Below, one piece after another: positions 1-7,463 of a stretch of 64,000 bases of DNA. The number at the start of each line of letters is the position of its first letter. The stretch's first letter is position 1. The DNA is taken from assembly GCA_900316415.1 (NCBI GenBank), contig ONCV01000006.1, positions 53,627 to 117,626 on the forward strand, in the 5' to 3' direction. Source of the stretch: an uncultured Eubacteriales bacterium. GTDB taxonomy: Bacteria > Bacillota > Clostridia > Christensenellales > Aristaeellaceae. The notes below the pieces were generated by a model. It saw only the letters and a list, made by a program, of their open reading frames with translations, was not told the DNA's origin and searched no databases. Position numbers and translations under genes: made by a program.

Positions 1-659
1 GCCAGCCCGAACAGCAGGTTCATCCGGCGGCCCCGCAGAACGGTGCCGGCGACCAGGTTGTACACCCGGGGCACCAGCATGCCGATCAGGGTCACCAGCA
101 GGGTGGCGAAGAGGATCTGAACCAGATCGGCGCCGGTGATGTTCTTTTTCATGTAGAGCAGCAGATCCGGAATGCCCAGCTTCTTCATGGGCAGCGGAAG
201 ATAGAAGCAGAGGGCTTCCCGATGCAGCAGGTGCGCGTTTTTCCGGGTGACCCGGGTCCGCTTTCCGGTGGCGGGATCCCGGAAATAGTATCCGGAAACG
301 GGCCCCGGAAGCAGGGCGACGGTCGTTCCGCCCTCCCGGAGCATCCCCAGCATCGGACCGTAAGCGTCCCGCTGCCAGCCCTCCTCCAGGTTGACGGAGC
401 GAACCATGATGCCCGCGGGCCGGAGGGCATATTCCATCTGCGCTTCCTCGCCCCGGACCTCCTCCGGGATCTCCGCGGGCGGGAGATGGTAGTATTTCAG
501 GATTTCATCCAGGGCTTCCCGCGCGATCAGGCGTTCGTCCGAAATCCGGTTTTCGTTCCAGCGGTCCAGCACCACGCGGGCCATGCGGAAAAAGGAATCC
601 TCCAGCACCTCCTGGTCGCTTTCCATGCGCTGGCGGATCTGTTCGTCAAACCATCCCAT
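1..659 (-). CDS. NHLM-type bacteriocin system ABC transporter, second (non-peptidase) subunit; partial, cut by the window edge
   Basis: Only the N-terminal ~219 codons lie in the window; the frame is open to base 1. The protein starts MGWFDEQIRQRMESDQ and runs through a soluble region of about 170 residues into a hydrophobic stretch (LVQILFATLLVTLIGMLVPR) that looks like the first membrane segment. This order, a soluble cyclic-nucleotide-binding-like N-terminus before an ABC exporter core, is typical of the ATP-binding partner of NHLM (nitrile hydratase leader microcin) export systems. The ATG at 659 follows a GGAGGGGG Shine-Dalgarno and lies 14 bases after the stop of the C39-ABC gene, so the two are cotranscribed. 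The ATPase domain is outside the window, so the family call rests on the N-terminus and context. Confidence 0.72.
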   Translation of the reverse strand, partial: MGWFDEQIRQRMESDQEVLEDSFFRMARVVLDRWNENRISDERLIAREALDEILKYYHLPPAEIPEEVRGEEAQMEYALRPAGIMVRSVNLEEGWQRDAYGPMLGMLREGGTTVALLPGPVSGYYFRDPATGKRTRVTRKNAHLLHREALCFYLPLPMKKLGIPDLLLYMKKNITGADLVQILFATLLVTLIGMLVPRVYNLVAGTVLRGRRMNLLFGL

Positions 660-673
660 TTCCTCACCCCCTC

Positions 674-2860
674 CTATTCCGCGGTAACCAGCTCCGTGTA
701 GATGCCGCCCCGGGCGAAAAGCTCCTCATGGGTTCCGCGTTCGGCGATGGTGCCCTTGTCCAGCACGATGATCTCGTCGCAGTCCCGGACGGTGGAGAGG
801 CGGTGAGCGATCACGATGCAGGTAATCCCCCGGGCCTGCACGGCCCGGACCAGGTCGTATTCGGTCTTGGCGTCCAGGGCGCTGGTGGCCTCGTCCAGAA
901 TGACGATGGAGGGATCCTGGGCCAGCACCCGGGCGATCTCCAGCCGCTGGCGCTGCCCGCCGGACAGATCCCGGCCGTTCTCCGACAGCCGGGCCTGGTA
1001 TCCGCCGGGGCGCTGCAGGATATCGTCATGGATCTGCGCGTCCCGGGCCGCCAGGATGACCTCAAAATCCTCGATGGACTGATCCCACATCCGGATATTG
1101 TTGGCGATGGTGTCCTCAAAGAGAACGATGTCCTGATCCACCATGGCCACGGATCCGGTAAACACGCAGCGGGGAATCTCCTCCAGCAGCTTTCCGTCAT
1201 AGCGGATGGTTCCCTCCCAGGGCCGGTACAGCCCGGTGATCAGCTTGCTGACCGTGGACTTTCCGCTGCCGCTGCTGCCGACGATGGCAACCCGGCTGCC
1301 GGCGCGAATCGACGCGGAAAAGTCCCGGAGAACCGGGGTGCCGAGGGGCGCGTAGCCGAAGGTCAGATGGCTGATCTCGATATCGCCCTTCAGCTTGGAA
1401 TAATTTTCCTCCCCGGCGTCCGCGCCGGAGGAAAGCACCGGATCCTCCGGGTATTCCATCACGTCCTCCACCCGCTCCATCTGCGTCCGCATCTCCTGGA
1501 TGGTCTGGCCCGCGCCGATCAGCGTGGAGGCGGGGTCCATGAAGGAGCTGAGAAGGCCCTGGAAGGTGACGATCATGCCGAGGGTGAAGCTTCCCCGGAT
1601 GGCCAGCACCACGCCGACGAACAGCACCGCGTAGTTGGCCACGGAGGCGATGAATTCCGGCAGGAAGCCCACGCGGGAATTCAGGTTCATGTATTCCACG
1701 TTCATGGCGTTCACGGAAGCCTGGTAGCCGGCCCATTTCCGGAAATAGCCGGCCTCGGCGCCGGAGGACTTGATGGTTTCCGCCATGCTGATGCCCGCCA
1801 GGGTGGCGGAGGCCAGCTTGCCCTCGTCCCGCATCTGCACCCGGGTCAGGTTGACCCGCTTCCGGGAAAGATACCGGGCCACCCCGATGTCCAGGATCAG
1901 GGAGGACAGGCCGATCAGGGTCAGAACCGGGCTGTAGCGCAGCATGACCACCAGGTAGAACAGCATCATCAGCGTGTTCAGCGCCAGGGGCGCCACGGTC
2001 TGCACCAGCGTTCCGGCGATGGCCGCGTTCGTTTCCTTGCGCTGCAGGATATCGCCGGCCATCCGCTGGGAGAAGAAGGTCATGGGCAGGCGCAGCACCT
2101 TCCACATGTACGAAGCGTTTCCCTCAATGCTCATCCGCCCGTCCAGCTTCAGGGAATAGAGGGTCCGGGCCCAGTCCACCGCGATCTGGAAGATCGCCAG
2201 GGCGGCGGCCGCCGCGATGAAGGGAATCAGCCAGTCCGGCGCCTTGCCGGGCAGCAGCCGGTCAAAGAAGATCCGGGACATCACCGGGTTGATGATGCCG
2301 AAAAGATGGGTGATCACGGTGGTCAGCGCCACAAAGGCCACCGCGGAGCCGGCGCCCTTCAGCCGCTTCCGGGCGAAGGCCAGGGTGCTCTTCCGCTTTC
2401 CGGAGGGAACGAAGCCCTCTTCCGGGGCGAAGGTCAGGCACAGGCCGGTGAAGGACTGGTTGAATTCCTCCATGGAGACCTGGACGATGCCCCGGGCCGG
2501 GTCGTTCAGAACCGCCCGGTTTCTCCGGAAGCCGTCCAGCACCACGAAATGGTTCATGTTCCAGTGAATGATGCAGGGGAAGGAGCCCTTTTCCCGGATC
2601 ACATCCGGCTCCATCCGGAAGCCGTGCACCTCGAGACCGTAGTGCCGGGCCGCCAGAAAGACGCTTTTCATGTTGGAGCCGTCCCGGCTGACGCCGCAGT
2701 CCAGCCGCACCTGCTCCAGCGGGATCCACTTCCCGTAATAGGCCAGCACCATGGACAGGCAGGCCGCGCCGCATTCCAGCGCTTCCAGCTGCATGATCAT
2801 GGGAACCTTCGCCACGCCCCGGCTGACCGGCCGGGGGATTTTCCTGCCTGTGTTTGCCAT
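674..2860 (-). CDS. NHLM-type bacteriocin ABC transporter with C39 peptidase domain
   Basis: This 728-residue protein should cut double-glycine-type leader peptides and export the matured peptide across the cytoplasmic membrane. Residues ~20-145 form a peptidase C39 domain with the Q...ECGAACL nucleophile motif, a histidine in HFVVLDGF and an aspartate in NDPARG. A six-helix ABC transmembrane domain covers ~165-440. The nucleotide-binding domain (~490-728) has Walker A GSSGSGKST, signature LSGGQRQR, Walker B IVILDEATSALD and switch IAHRLS, so all catalytic parts are present. I chose the ATG at 2860 over an upstream TTG (2869) because only the ATG is properly spaced from the AGGAG at 2871-2875. 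It sits between the HlyD-like gene and the second ABC gene in one operon. No precursor peptide gene is visible downstream within the window. Confidence 0.9.
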   Translation of the reverse strand: MANTGRKIPRPVSRGVAKVPMIMQLEALECGAACLSMVLAYYGKWIPLEQVRLDCGVSRDGSNMKSVFLAARHYGLEVHGFRMEPDVIREKGSFPCIIHWNMNHFVVLDGFRRNRAVLNDPARGIVQVSMEEFNQSFTGLCLTFAPEEGFVPSGKRKSTLAFARKRLKGAGSAVAFVALTTVITHLFGIINPVMSRIFFDRLLPGKAPDWLIPFIAAAAALAIFQIAVDWARTLYSLKLDGRMSIEGNASYMWKVLRLPMTFFSQRMAGDILQRKETNAAIAGTLVQTVAPLALNTLMMLFYLVVMLRYSPVLTLIGLSSLILDIGVARYLSRKRVNLTRVQMRDEGKLASATLAGISMAETIKSSGAEAGYFRKWAGYQASVNAMNVEYMNLNSRVGFLPEFIASVANYAVLFVGVVLAIRGSFTLGMIVTFQGLLSSFMDPASTLIGAGQTIQEMRTQMERVEDVMEYPEDPVLSSGADAGEENYSKLKGDIEISHLTFGYAPLGTPVLRDFSASIRAGSRVAIVGSSGSGKSTVSKLITGLYRPWEGTIRYDGKLLEEIPRCVFTGSVAMVDQDIVLFEDTIANNIRMWDQSIEDFEVILAARDAQIHDDILQRPGGYQARLSENGRDLSGGQRQRLEIARVLAQDPSIVILDEATSALDAKTEYDLVRAVQARGITCIVIAHRLSTVRDCDEIIVLDKGTIAERGTHEELFARGGIYTELVTAE

Positions 2861-2906
2861 GCGTTCCAACTCCTGCCTTCCGAAACCGTCCTCTGTCCGC
2901 GCCGCC

Positions 2907-3356
2907 TCAGTTCAGAAGGAAGCTGAGGGGCGTGGTGGATTCCGTGACGATTTCTCCCTCGTACGTTCCGTCCGGCACCGGAAGATAATCCGCGCCCAGA
3001 TCCACGAAGGCGACGAGCTCCGTTTCGCTCTGGGAGATCTCGCTGATCTTCCCGGTCCGGCCCAGCACCCGCACCGGCATGCCCGTCCGGAGGGTTTCCG
3101 CCTGGGAAACGGGAAGCTGTGCGTAAACGAGGGAATAGGAGGCCTCCCCCGCCCCGGCCGTCTCGATCCGGAATTCCGCCTTCAGGGAGCTTTCCATGAC
3201 CGTGGTGGACGCGTAGATCACAAAGCCGACCAGCAGGGCCAGAATGGCGGAGAGCAGCATCCACAGGCGGGGGCTGGTCACTTTCATATAGGTATGCAGC
3301 TCCTCCGGAGAGGAGAGATGCTCCATGCTTTCCTTTCGAAACAGGGACTGATCCAT
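2907..3356 (-). CDS. short HlyD-like secretion protein of the NHLM export system
   Basis: This 149-residue protein has a short cytoplasmic N-terminus, one membrane helix at about residues 30-52 (LWMLLSAILALLVGFVIYAS) and an extracytoplasmic beta-rich part containing GMPVRVLGRTGKI and a C-terminal DGTYEGEIVTESTTPLSFL segment, as in the barrel and lipoyl-like parts of membrane fusion proteins. The long coiled-coil hairpin usual in HlyD/NHLM adaptors is absent, so the protein is much shorter than the family norm. It is the first gene of the export operon. The ATG at 3356 is preferred because AAAGGAGGAT precedes it; an upstream in-frame ATG at 3380 lacks such a site. A possible promoter lies at 3414-3440. 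Function is inferred from fold traits and position. Confidence 0.7.
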   Translation of the reverse strand: MDQSLFRKESMEHLSSPEELHTYMKVTSPRLWMLLSAILALLVGFVIYASTTVMESSLKAEFRIETAGAGEASYSLVYAQLPVSQAETLRTGMPVRVLGRTGKISEISQSETELVAFVDLGADYLPVPDGTYEGEIVTESTTPLSFLLN

Positions 3357-3413
3357 GGCCGGATCCTCCTTTCGCGCCATTCCGGCGGCAGTTCAGAGAT
3401 CGGAATGATACCC

Positions 3414-3440
3414 ATCATACCACGGATTCCCGTTTTTCAA
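3414..3440 (-). promoter_or_regulatory. candidate promoter of the NHLM export operon
   Basis: On the minus strand TTGAAA is followed after 15 bases by TATGAT. The spacer is shorter than the 17-base optimum, so this is a moderate match. It lies ~60 bases before the HlyD-like start. Confidence 0.4.
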
Positions 3441-3448
3441 AATACCTC

Positions 3449-3476
3449 TGGACATTTCTTTGAATTCGGTTAAAAT
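3449..3476 (+). promoter_or_regulatory. candidate promoter of the small-protein/sigma operon
   Basis: TGGACA, a 16-base spacer and TAAAAT stand ~80 bases before the GTG start at 3555. The leader is long enough to hold a weak stem (CTGCC...GGCAG, 3493-3510). The divergent NHLM promoter lies back to back with this one. Confidence 0.5.
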
Positions 3477-3554
3477 CTTTTCAGGGAACTATCTGCCACC
3501 TTGCCGGCAGCTCCGTATCAACTGGTGAGATCACCTGGAAGGGAGGGACGAACG

Positions 3555-3746
3555 GTGGAAAGAACGATCAGAGCACTGTTCGACTATCAGAAATTTGAGG
3601 GGAGTCCGGACCTGCAGCGGATCATCGATGCGGTTCACGGGAAGTATGAAGCCCGGGAGCTGACCATGGATGAGATGGAGTGGGTCGCGGCGGCGGGCCA
3701 GCCGGTCCCCCCCGTCCGGAAGGAAAACCCCGGGGAGAAGCAATGA
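3555..3746 (+). CDS. 63-residue protein with a RiPP-leader-like C-terminal motif, cotranscribed with a sigma factor
   Basis: The GTG at 3555 has a GGGAGGG site 7 bases upstream; the frame also opens further up but without a site. The product is acidic in its middle and ends with ARELTMDEMEWVAAAG followed by a 15-residue basic/proline-rich tail (QPVPPVRKENPGEKQ). The ELT-DEME-VAAAG part resembles the end of many leader peptides cut by C39 peptidases (ELSDEELE-VAGG). The gene overlaps the sigma gene by 4 bases (ATGA), so translation is coupled, and it is divergent from a C39-type exporter. It could be an anti-sigma or sensor peptide using a leader-like handle, or a very short precursor peptide. 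I do not recognise a named family. Confidence 0.72.
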   Translation: MERTIRALFDYQKFEGSPDLQRIIDAVHGKYEARELTMDEMEWVAAAGQPVPPVRKENPGEKQ

Positions 3747-4234
3747 GTCTGCCGACGCTGGAGCAGGTTTATACGGAGTATCACGGCAAGGTCATGGGAT
3801 ATCTTTCCGCCCGGATCCGAAACCGGGCGGACGCGGAGGACCTCTGTTCCGAGGTCTTTCTGAAGGTGCAGCGGAAGCTGGAGGAATACGACGATTCCAA
3901 GGCTTCCGTCAGCACCTGGATCTTCACGATCACCCGGAACACCCTGATCGACCGCTACCGCAGGACGCGGCCGACGGAGGAGCTCGACGAAAACCTGTCC
4001 GACGACAGCGAGGTGGACGAGAGCCTGCTGAGCCGGGAGACGCTGGACGAGCTGGCCGGCGCGCTCCGGAGCCTGCCCGAGCAGCTGCGGGACATCATCG
4101 TGCTTCGCTATTACGACGGAAAGCCGCTGACCGAGATCGCGGGGATCATGGGCCTCAGCTACGGCGCGGTCAAGCTCCGGCACCAGAACGCCCTGCTCCT
4201 GCTCCGCGAGCGCATGCATGTCGCGGAGGACTGA
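3743..4234 (+). CDS. RNA polymerase sigma factor, ECF / sigma-70 family
   Basis: This 163-residue protein has a region 2 (LEQVYTEYHGKVMGYLSARIRN-ADAEDLCSEVFLKV, ~5-45), the WIFTITRNTLIDRYRR helix of regions 2.3-2.4 (~60-80) and a region 4 helix-turn-helix (LRSLPEQLRDIIVLRYYDGKPLTEIAGIMGLS, ~108-140), the usual layout and length for an ECF-like sigma factor. The start ATG at 3743 overlaps the preceding stop. An ORF reading through from 3680 exists but lacks a ribosome site. It probably directs transcription of a small regulon, perhaps the adjacent NHLM export genes, but no promoter of a clear ECF type was found to prove this. Confidence 0.88.
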   Translation: MSLPTLEQVYTEYHGKVMGYLSARIRNRADAEDLCSEVFLKVQRKLEEYDDSKASVSTWIFTITRNTLIDRYRRTRPTEELDENLSDDSEVDESLLSRETLDELAGALRSLPEQLRDIIVLRYYDGKPLTEIAGIMGLSYGAVKLRHQNALLLLRERMHVAED

Positions 4235-4282
4235 GGCGGAGCAGCGGCGGAAAAACGGAATCCGGAAGGAACCGGAAAGAAA

Positions 4283-4326
4283 CAGCACCCCGGCGGGCGG
4301 TTCGCCCGGCCGGGGTGCTGCTTTTT
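4283..4326. terminator. bidirectional intrinsic terminator between sigma and symporter genes
   Basis: CAGCACCCCGGC (4283-4294) pairs with GCCGGGGTGCTG (4309-4320), a perfect 12-base stem. It is followed by CTTTTTG on the plus strand and by TTTCTTT on the minus strand, so it can serve both convergent genes. Confidence 0.85.
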
Positions 4327-4339
4327 GCGGGGGGACCGC

Positions 4340-5845
4340 TCAGTCCTCCCGGGCCTCCTGCTCCTTCTGGATCTCCGGGAAGGCGGAGTACATGGGCTCC
4401 AGCTCCGGCTGATCCTTCCGGATCTTCCGGGCGCTGTAGTTTTTCGTGATGCGGACGACGAGCCCGCTGAGGCAGACCACGCCGATCAGGTTCGGGATGG
4501 CCATGAGCCCGTTGAAGGTGTCGCTCAGGTCGATGGCCAGGGAGACGTTCATGGTGGCGCTGACGATAACCATGGCGATGAACACGATCTTGTAGGCCAG
4601 GGTGGATTTGGTGCCGAACAGGTATTCCCAGGCCTTGGAGCCGTAGTAGCTCCAGCCCAGGATCGTGGTGAAGGCGAAGAGGCACACCGCCACCGCCAGG
4701 AAGATGCCGCCGAAGGTTCCGAAGGACTTGGTGAAGGCTTCCGTGGCCAGGCCCAGTTTGGACGCGCCGGAGATGGAAGCGCCGGTTTCCAGATCCACGA
4801 CGCCGGTGGTCAGGATGACCAGCGCGGTGCAGGTGCAGACGATGAGGGTGTCCGCAAAGACCTCGAAGATGCCCCACAGCCCCTGCACCACGGGCTCCTT
4901 CACGTTGGAGGCGGAGTGCACCATGACGGAGGAGCCGAGGCCGGCCTCATTGGAGAAAACGCCCCGCTTGAAGCCCCAGGTCATGGCCTGGGCGATGACC
5001 GCGCCGCCCACGCCGCCGGCGGCGGATTTGAAATTGAAGGCGCCGGCGAAGATCGCGCCGAAGGCGGCGGGCACCCGGGAGATGTTCATCATGATGATGA
5101 TCAGGGAGCCGATGATGAAGAACACGGCCATGAAGGGCACGACGCGCTCATTGGTGGTGGCGATCCGCTTCAGCCCGCCGAGGATGACCAGGGCCAGCAG
5201 GAGGATCAGCACCAGGCCGGTGACCAGGTTGACCGTTCCGGCATCCGCGGGGATCAGGGTGTTGATGCTCTCGGTGATGGAAGCCACCTGCCCCATGTTG
5301 CCGATGCCGAAGGAGGCCAGGATCGCGAAGACGGAGAAGAGCACCGCCAGCACGGGGCCGACAACCCGGCCGTACTTCATTTTTCCGACGCCGTCCTTCA
5401 GATAGTACATCGCGCCGCCGCTCCACTCGCCCTTTTCATTCCGGCGGCGGAAGAAAATGCCCAGCACGTTTTCCGAATAGTTGGTCATCATGCCCACGAT
5501 GGCCGCGACCCACATCCAGAAGACGGCGCCGGGACCGCCCATGGTGATGGCGTAGGCAACGCCCGCGATGTTTCCGGTGCCGATGGTGGCGGAAAGCGCG
5601 GTGCACAGGGACTGGAACTGGGAAATGGAATGCCGGTCGCCGCTGTGCCGGATGCCCTTTTCCTTCCGGAAGAGGCCGCCGATGGTGTTGGACCACATGT
5701 GCCCGAAGCGGCGGAACTGGAAGAAGCGGGTCAGAACCGTCATCAGGACGCCGGTTCCGATCAGGAGGACCAGGGCGGGAACGCCCCAGACCACGCCGTT
5801 GACAGCGTCATTGACGGAGGCGACCGTTTGCGTGAAATCAGCCAT
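4340..5845 (-). CDS. sodium:alanine/glycine symporter family protein (AGCS)
   Basis: This 501-residue integral membrane protein should import a small neutral amino acid, most likely glycine or alanine, with sodium. It has about ten hydrophobic segments, and family traits include NTIGGLFRKEKG, ATIGTGNIAGVAYAI, GGPGAVFWMWVAA and KRGVFSNEAGLGSS. The ATG at 5845 (MADFTQTVAS) follows AAGGAAGG; the frame opens 66 codons earlier but those codons lie inside the riboswitch. Control by a tandem glycine riboswitch (5898-6105) with a terminator just before the gene points to glycine as substrate or signal. It ends at the shared terminator at 4283-4326. Confidence 0.93.
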   Translation of the reverse strand: MADFTQTVASVNDAVNGVVWGVPALVLLIGTGVLMTVLTRFFQFRRFGHMWSNTIGGLFRKEKGIRHSGDRHSISQFQSLCTALSATIGTGNIAGVAYAITMGGPGAVFWMWVAAIVGMMTNYSENVLGIFFRRRNEKGEWSGGAMYYLKDGVGKMKYGRVVGPVLAVLFSVFAILASFGIGNMGQVASITESINTLIPADAGTVNLVTGLVLILLLALVILGGLKRIATTNERVVPFMAVFFIIGSLIIIMMNISRVPAAFGAIFAGAFNFKSAAGGVGGAVIAQAMTWGFKRGVFSNEAGLGSSVMVHSASNVKEPVVQGLWGIFEVFADTLIVCTCTALVILTTGVVDLETGASISGASKLGLATEAFTKSFGTFGGIFLAVAVCLFAFTTILGWSYYGSKAWEYLFGTKSTLAYKIVFIAMVIVSATMNVSLAIDLSDTFNGLMAIPNLIGVVCLSGLVVRITKNYSARKIRKDQPELEPMYSAFPEIQKEQEARED

Positions 5846-5864
5846 GAGGAATCCTTCCTTTCCA

Positions 5865-5897
5865 TAAAAAAATGAGATTTCGCCGAAGCGAAATCCC
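5865..5897 (-). terminator. riboswitch expression-platform terminator
   Basis: On the minus strand GATTTCGC-loop-GCGAAATC (arms 5888-5895 and 5876-5883) is followed at once by a run of seven T residues (5866-5872). It lies between the second glycine aptamer and the ribosome site of the symporter, the position expected for ligand-controlled termination. Confidence 0.85.
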
Positions 5898-6105
5898 AGG
5901 CGCGCGGGACAGGATCCTCTCCCCGGCGGGGAGAAGCGGGCCTCTGTCCTTTTGCCTGAGAGATTGGCCGGGAACGGCCTTGCCCCTTCGGCACCCGGCA
6001 AGCCGGGATTCTCCAGAGTGTCATCCACGCACAGTCTGTGCACCTGAGAGTATTGCTCCTTCGGTCATCCCCGGAGGGGGATGTTTCCTGCGCGCTTCCG
6101 CTGAC
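5898..6105 (-). promoter_or_regulatory. tandem glycine riboswitch
   Basis: Two aptamers lie in a row on the minus strand. The first (~6105-6022) contains CCGAAGGAGCAA and ACTCTCAGGTGCAC; the second (~6020-5900) contains GGAGAATCC, GCCGAAGGGGCAA and ATCTCTCAGGCAAAAGGACAG. These are the conserved core strings of glycine aptamers in the canonical order. A short linker joins them and an intrinsic terminator follows. Whether glycine turns the symporter on or off cannot be decided by eye; competing pairings would have to be folded. Confidence 0.95.
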
Positions 6106-6111
6106 GCCCCT

Positions 6112-6140
6112 ATTGTAAAAAGAAACCGGGCGTCCTTCAA
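6112..6140 (-). promoter_or_regulatory. promoter of the glycine-riboswitch transcript
   Basis: On the minus strand TTGAAG, a 17-base spacer and TACAAT end about 7 bases before the first base of the riboswitch, giving a transcript that begins with aptamer 1. Confidence 0.8.
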
Positions 6141-6207
6141 TGCCTTTTCTGCTTTTTTCGTGTTTTTCTGGATCCGGGGAACGGGGCGCGGTTTTCCCGG
6201 GCGGGCG

Positions 6208-6236
6208 TTGACATTCCCGGGGCGATATGATATAAA
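6208..6236 (+). promoter_or_regulatory. promoter of the pyrimidine operon
   Basis: TTGACA (6208-6213), a 17-base spacer and TATAAA (6231-6236) form a near-consensus promoter. Transcription would start near 6243, giving an ~84-base leader before pyrC. Confidence 0.85.
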
Positions 6237-6253
6237 AATCCCGGAACCCCCAG

Positions 6254-6302
6254 CCGGCGGCCGCGGCCGCCGGGGATCTTGAAACCGACCCTGTGAGATC
6301 GG
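6254..6302 (+). promoter_or_regulatory. pyr leader: GC-rich palindrome and PyrR-like RNA loop
   Basis: A perfect 20-base palindrome (CCGGCGGCCG/CGGCCGCCGG) at 6254-6273 is followed by a small hairpin at 6285-6302 (CCGACC, loop CTGTGA, GATCGG). The ACCCTGTGAGAT part matches the CC-N-GNGAG core of known PyrR-binding loops. The ribosome site (GGGAGGA, 6315-6321) lies just downstream, so binding could act on translation as well as transcription. pyrR is not in the window, so this is inference. Confidence 0.5.
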
Positions 6303-6326
6303 AAAGATGCGGAACGGGAGGACAGC

Positions 6327-7463
6327 ATGCGTTTTTCGAGCGAAACCCCTCGGACGGTTCATCGATTTCCCGGCTTTTGCGATGTGCATGTGCACTTTCG
6401 CGAGCCGGGTTTTTCTTATAAGGAAACGATTGCCTCCGGCAGCCGGGCGGCGGCCCGGGGCGGCTATACGGACGTCTGCGCCATGCCGAACCTGAACCCG
6501 GTGCCCGATTCGCCGGAGCACCTGGCGGAGGAGGAGCGGCTGATCCGGGAGAGCGGCGGCTTCTGCCGGGTGCATCCCTACGGCGCCCTGACCGTGGGCG
6601 AGCGCGGCGCGGAGCCGGCGGACCTGGCGGGGATGGCGGACCGGGTGGTGGCCTTCTCCGACGACGGGCGCGGCGTGCAGAGCGAGAGCATGATGCGCTC
6701 CCTGATGGAGGCGTGCCGGAAGCTGGGCCGGATCGTGACGGCCCACTGCGAGGAGGACAGCCTGGTCCGGGGCGGCTATATTCACGACGGCGCGTATGCC
6801 GCGGCCCACGGGCACCGGGGCATCTGCTCCGAGAGCGAATGGCGGCCCATCGCCCGGGACGTGCGCCTGGCGAAGGAAACGGGCTGCGCCTATCACGTGT
6901 GCCACATCAGCTGCCGGGAGAGCGTGGAGATCATCCGCCGGGCGAAGCGGGAGGGGGTCGACGTGACCTGCGAAACCGCGCCCCACTATCTGCTGATGAC
7001 CGAGGACGACCTGCGGGAGGAGGGGCGTTTCCGGATGAATCCGCCCATCCGCACCCGCGCGGACCGGGACGCGCTGATGGAGGGCCTGCTGGACGGCACC
7101 ATCGACATGATCGCCACGGACCACGCGCCCCACAGCGCGGAGGAAAAGAGCCGGGGCCTGGCGGGCAGCGCCTTCGGCATCGTGGGCCTGGAAACCGCCT
7201 TCCCGGTGCTGTATACCGGGCTGGTGCGGCCGGGCACCCTGCCCCTGGAGGCGCTGGTCCGCCTGCTGACGGAGGCGCCGCGGCGCCGCTTCGGCCTGCC
7301 GCAGCCGGAGGACGACTGGTGCGAATGGGATCTGGAGACGGAATACAGGATCGATCCGGAGGAGTTCCTGTCCCGGGGAAAGGCCACGCCCTTCGCGGGC
7401 TGGCAGGTCCGGGGAAAGTGCCTGCGGACGGTGTGCGGCGGAAAGGAGACCTGGAGGGCGTGA
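6327..7463 (+). CDS. pyrC: dihydroorotase
   Basis: This enzyme closes carbamoyl-aspartate to dihydroorotate (pyrimidine step 3). The 378-residue amidohydrolase has the metal-binding DVHVHFREPG (~23-32), CETAPHYLLMTEDD, CHISC and the catalytic aspartate in IATDHAPHS (~258-266). Length fits the class I bacterial enzyme. GGGAGGA precedes the ATG. It heads the operon pyrC-K-D-F-E-B-I, and its stop overlaps the next start by 4 bases (GTGA). Confidence 0.95.
   Translation: MRFSSETPRTVHRFPGFCDVHVHFREPGFSYKETIASGSRAAARGGYTDVCAMPNLNPVPDSPEHLAEEERLIRESGGFCRVHPYGALTVGERGAEPADLAGMADRVVAFSDDGRGVQSESMMRSLMEACRKLGRIVTAHCEEDSLVRGGYIHDGAYAAAHGHRGICSESEWRPIARDVRLAKETGCAYHVCHISCRESVEIIRRAKREGVDVTCETAPHYLLMTEDDLREEGRFRMNPPIRTRADRDALMEGLLDGTIDMIATDHAPHSAEEKSRGLAGSAFGIVGLETAFPVLYTGLVRPGTLPLEALVRLLTEAPRRRFGLPQPEDDWCEWDLETEYRIDPEEFLSRGKATPFAGWQVRGKCLRTVCGGKETWRA

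Noticed and set aside
3485..3517. GGAAC ... CGTA as an ECF-type promoter before the small-protein/sigma operon
   Set aside because: The spacer would be 24 bases, well beyond the ~16 of ECF promoters.
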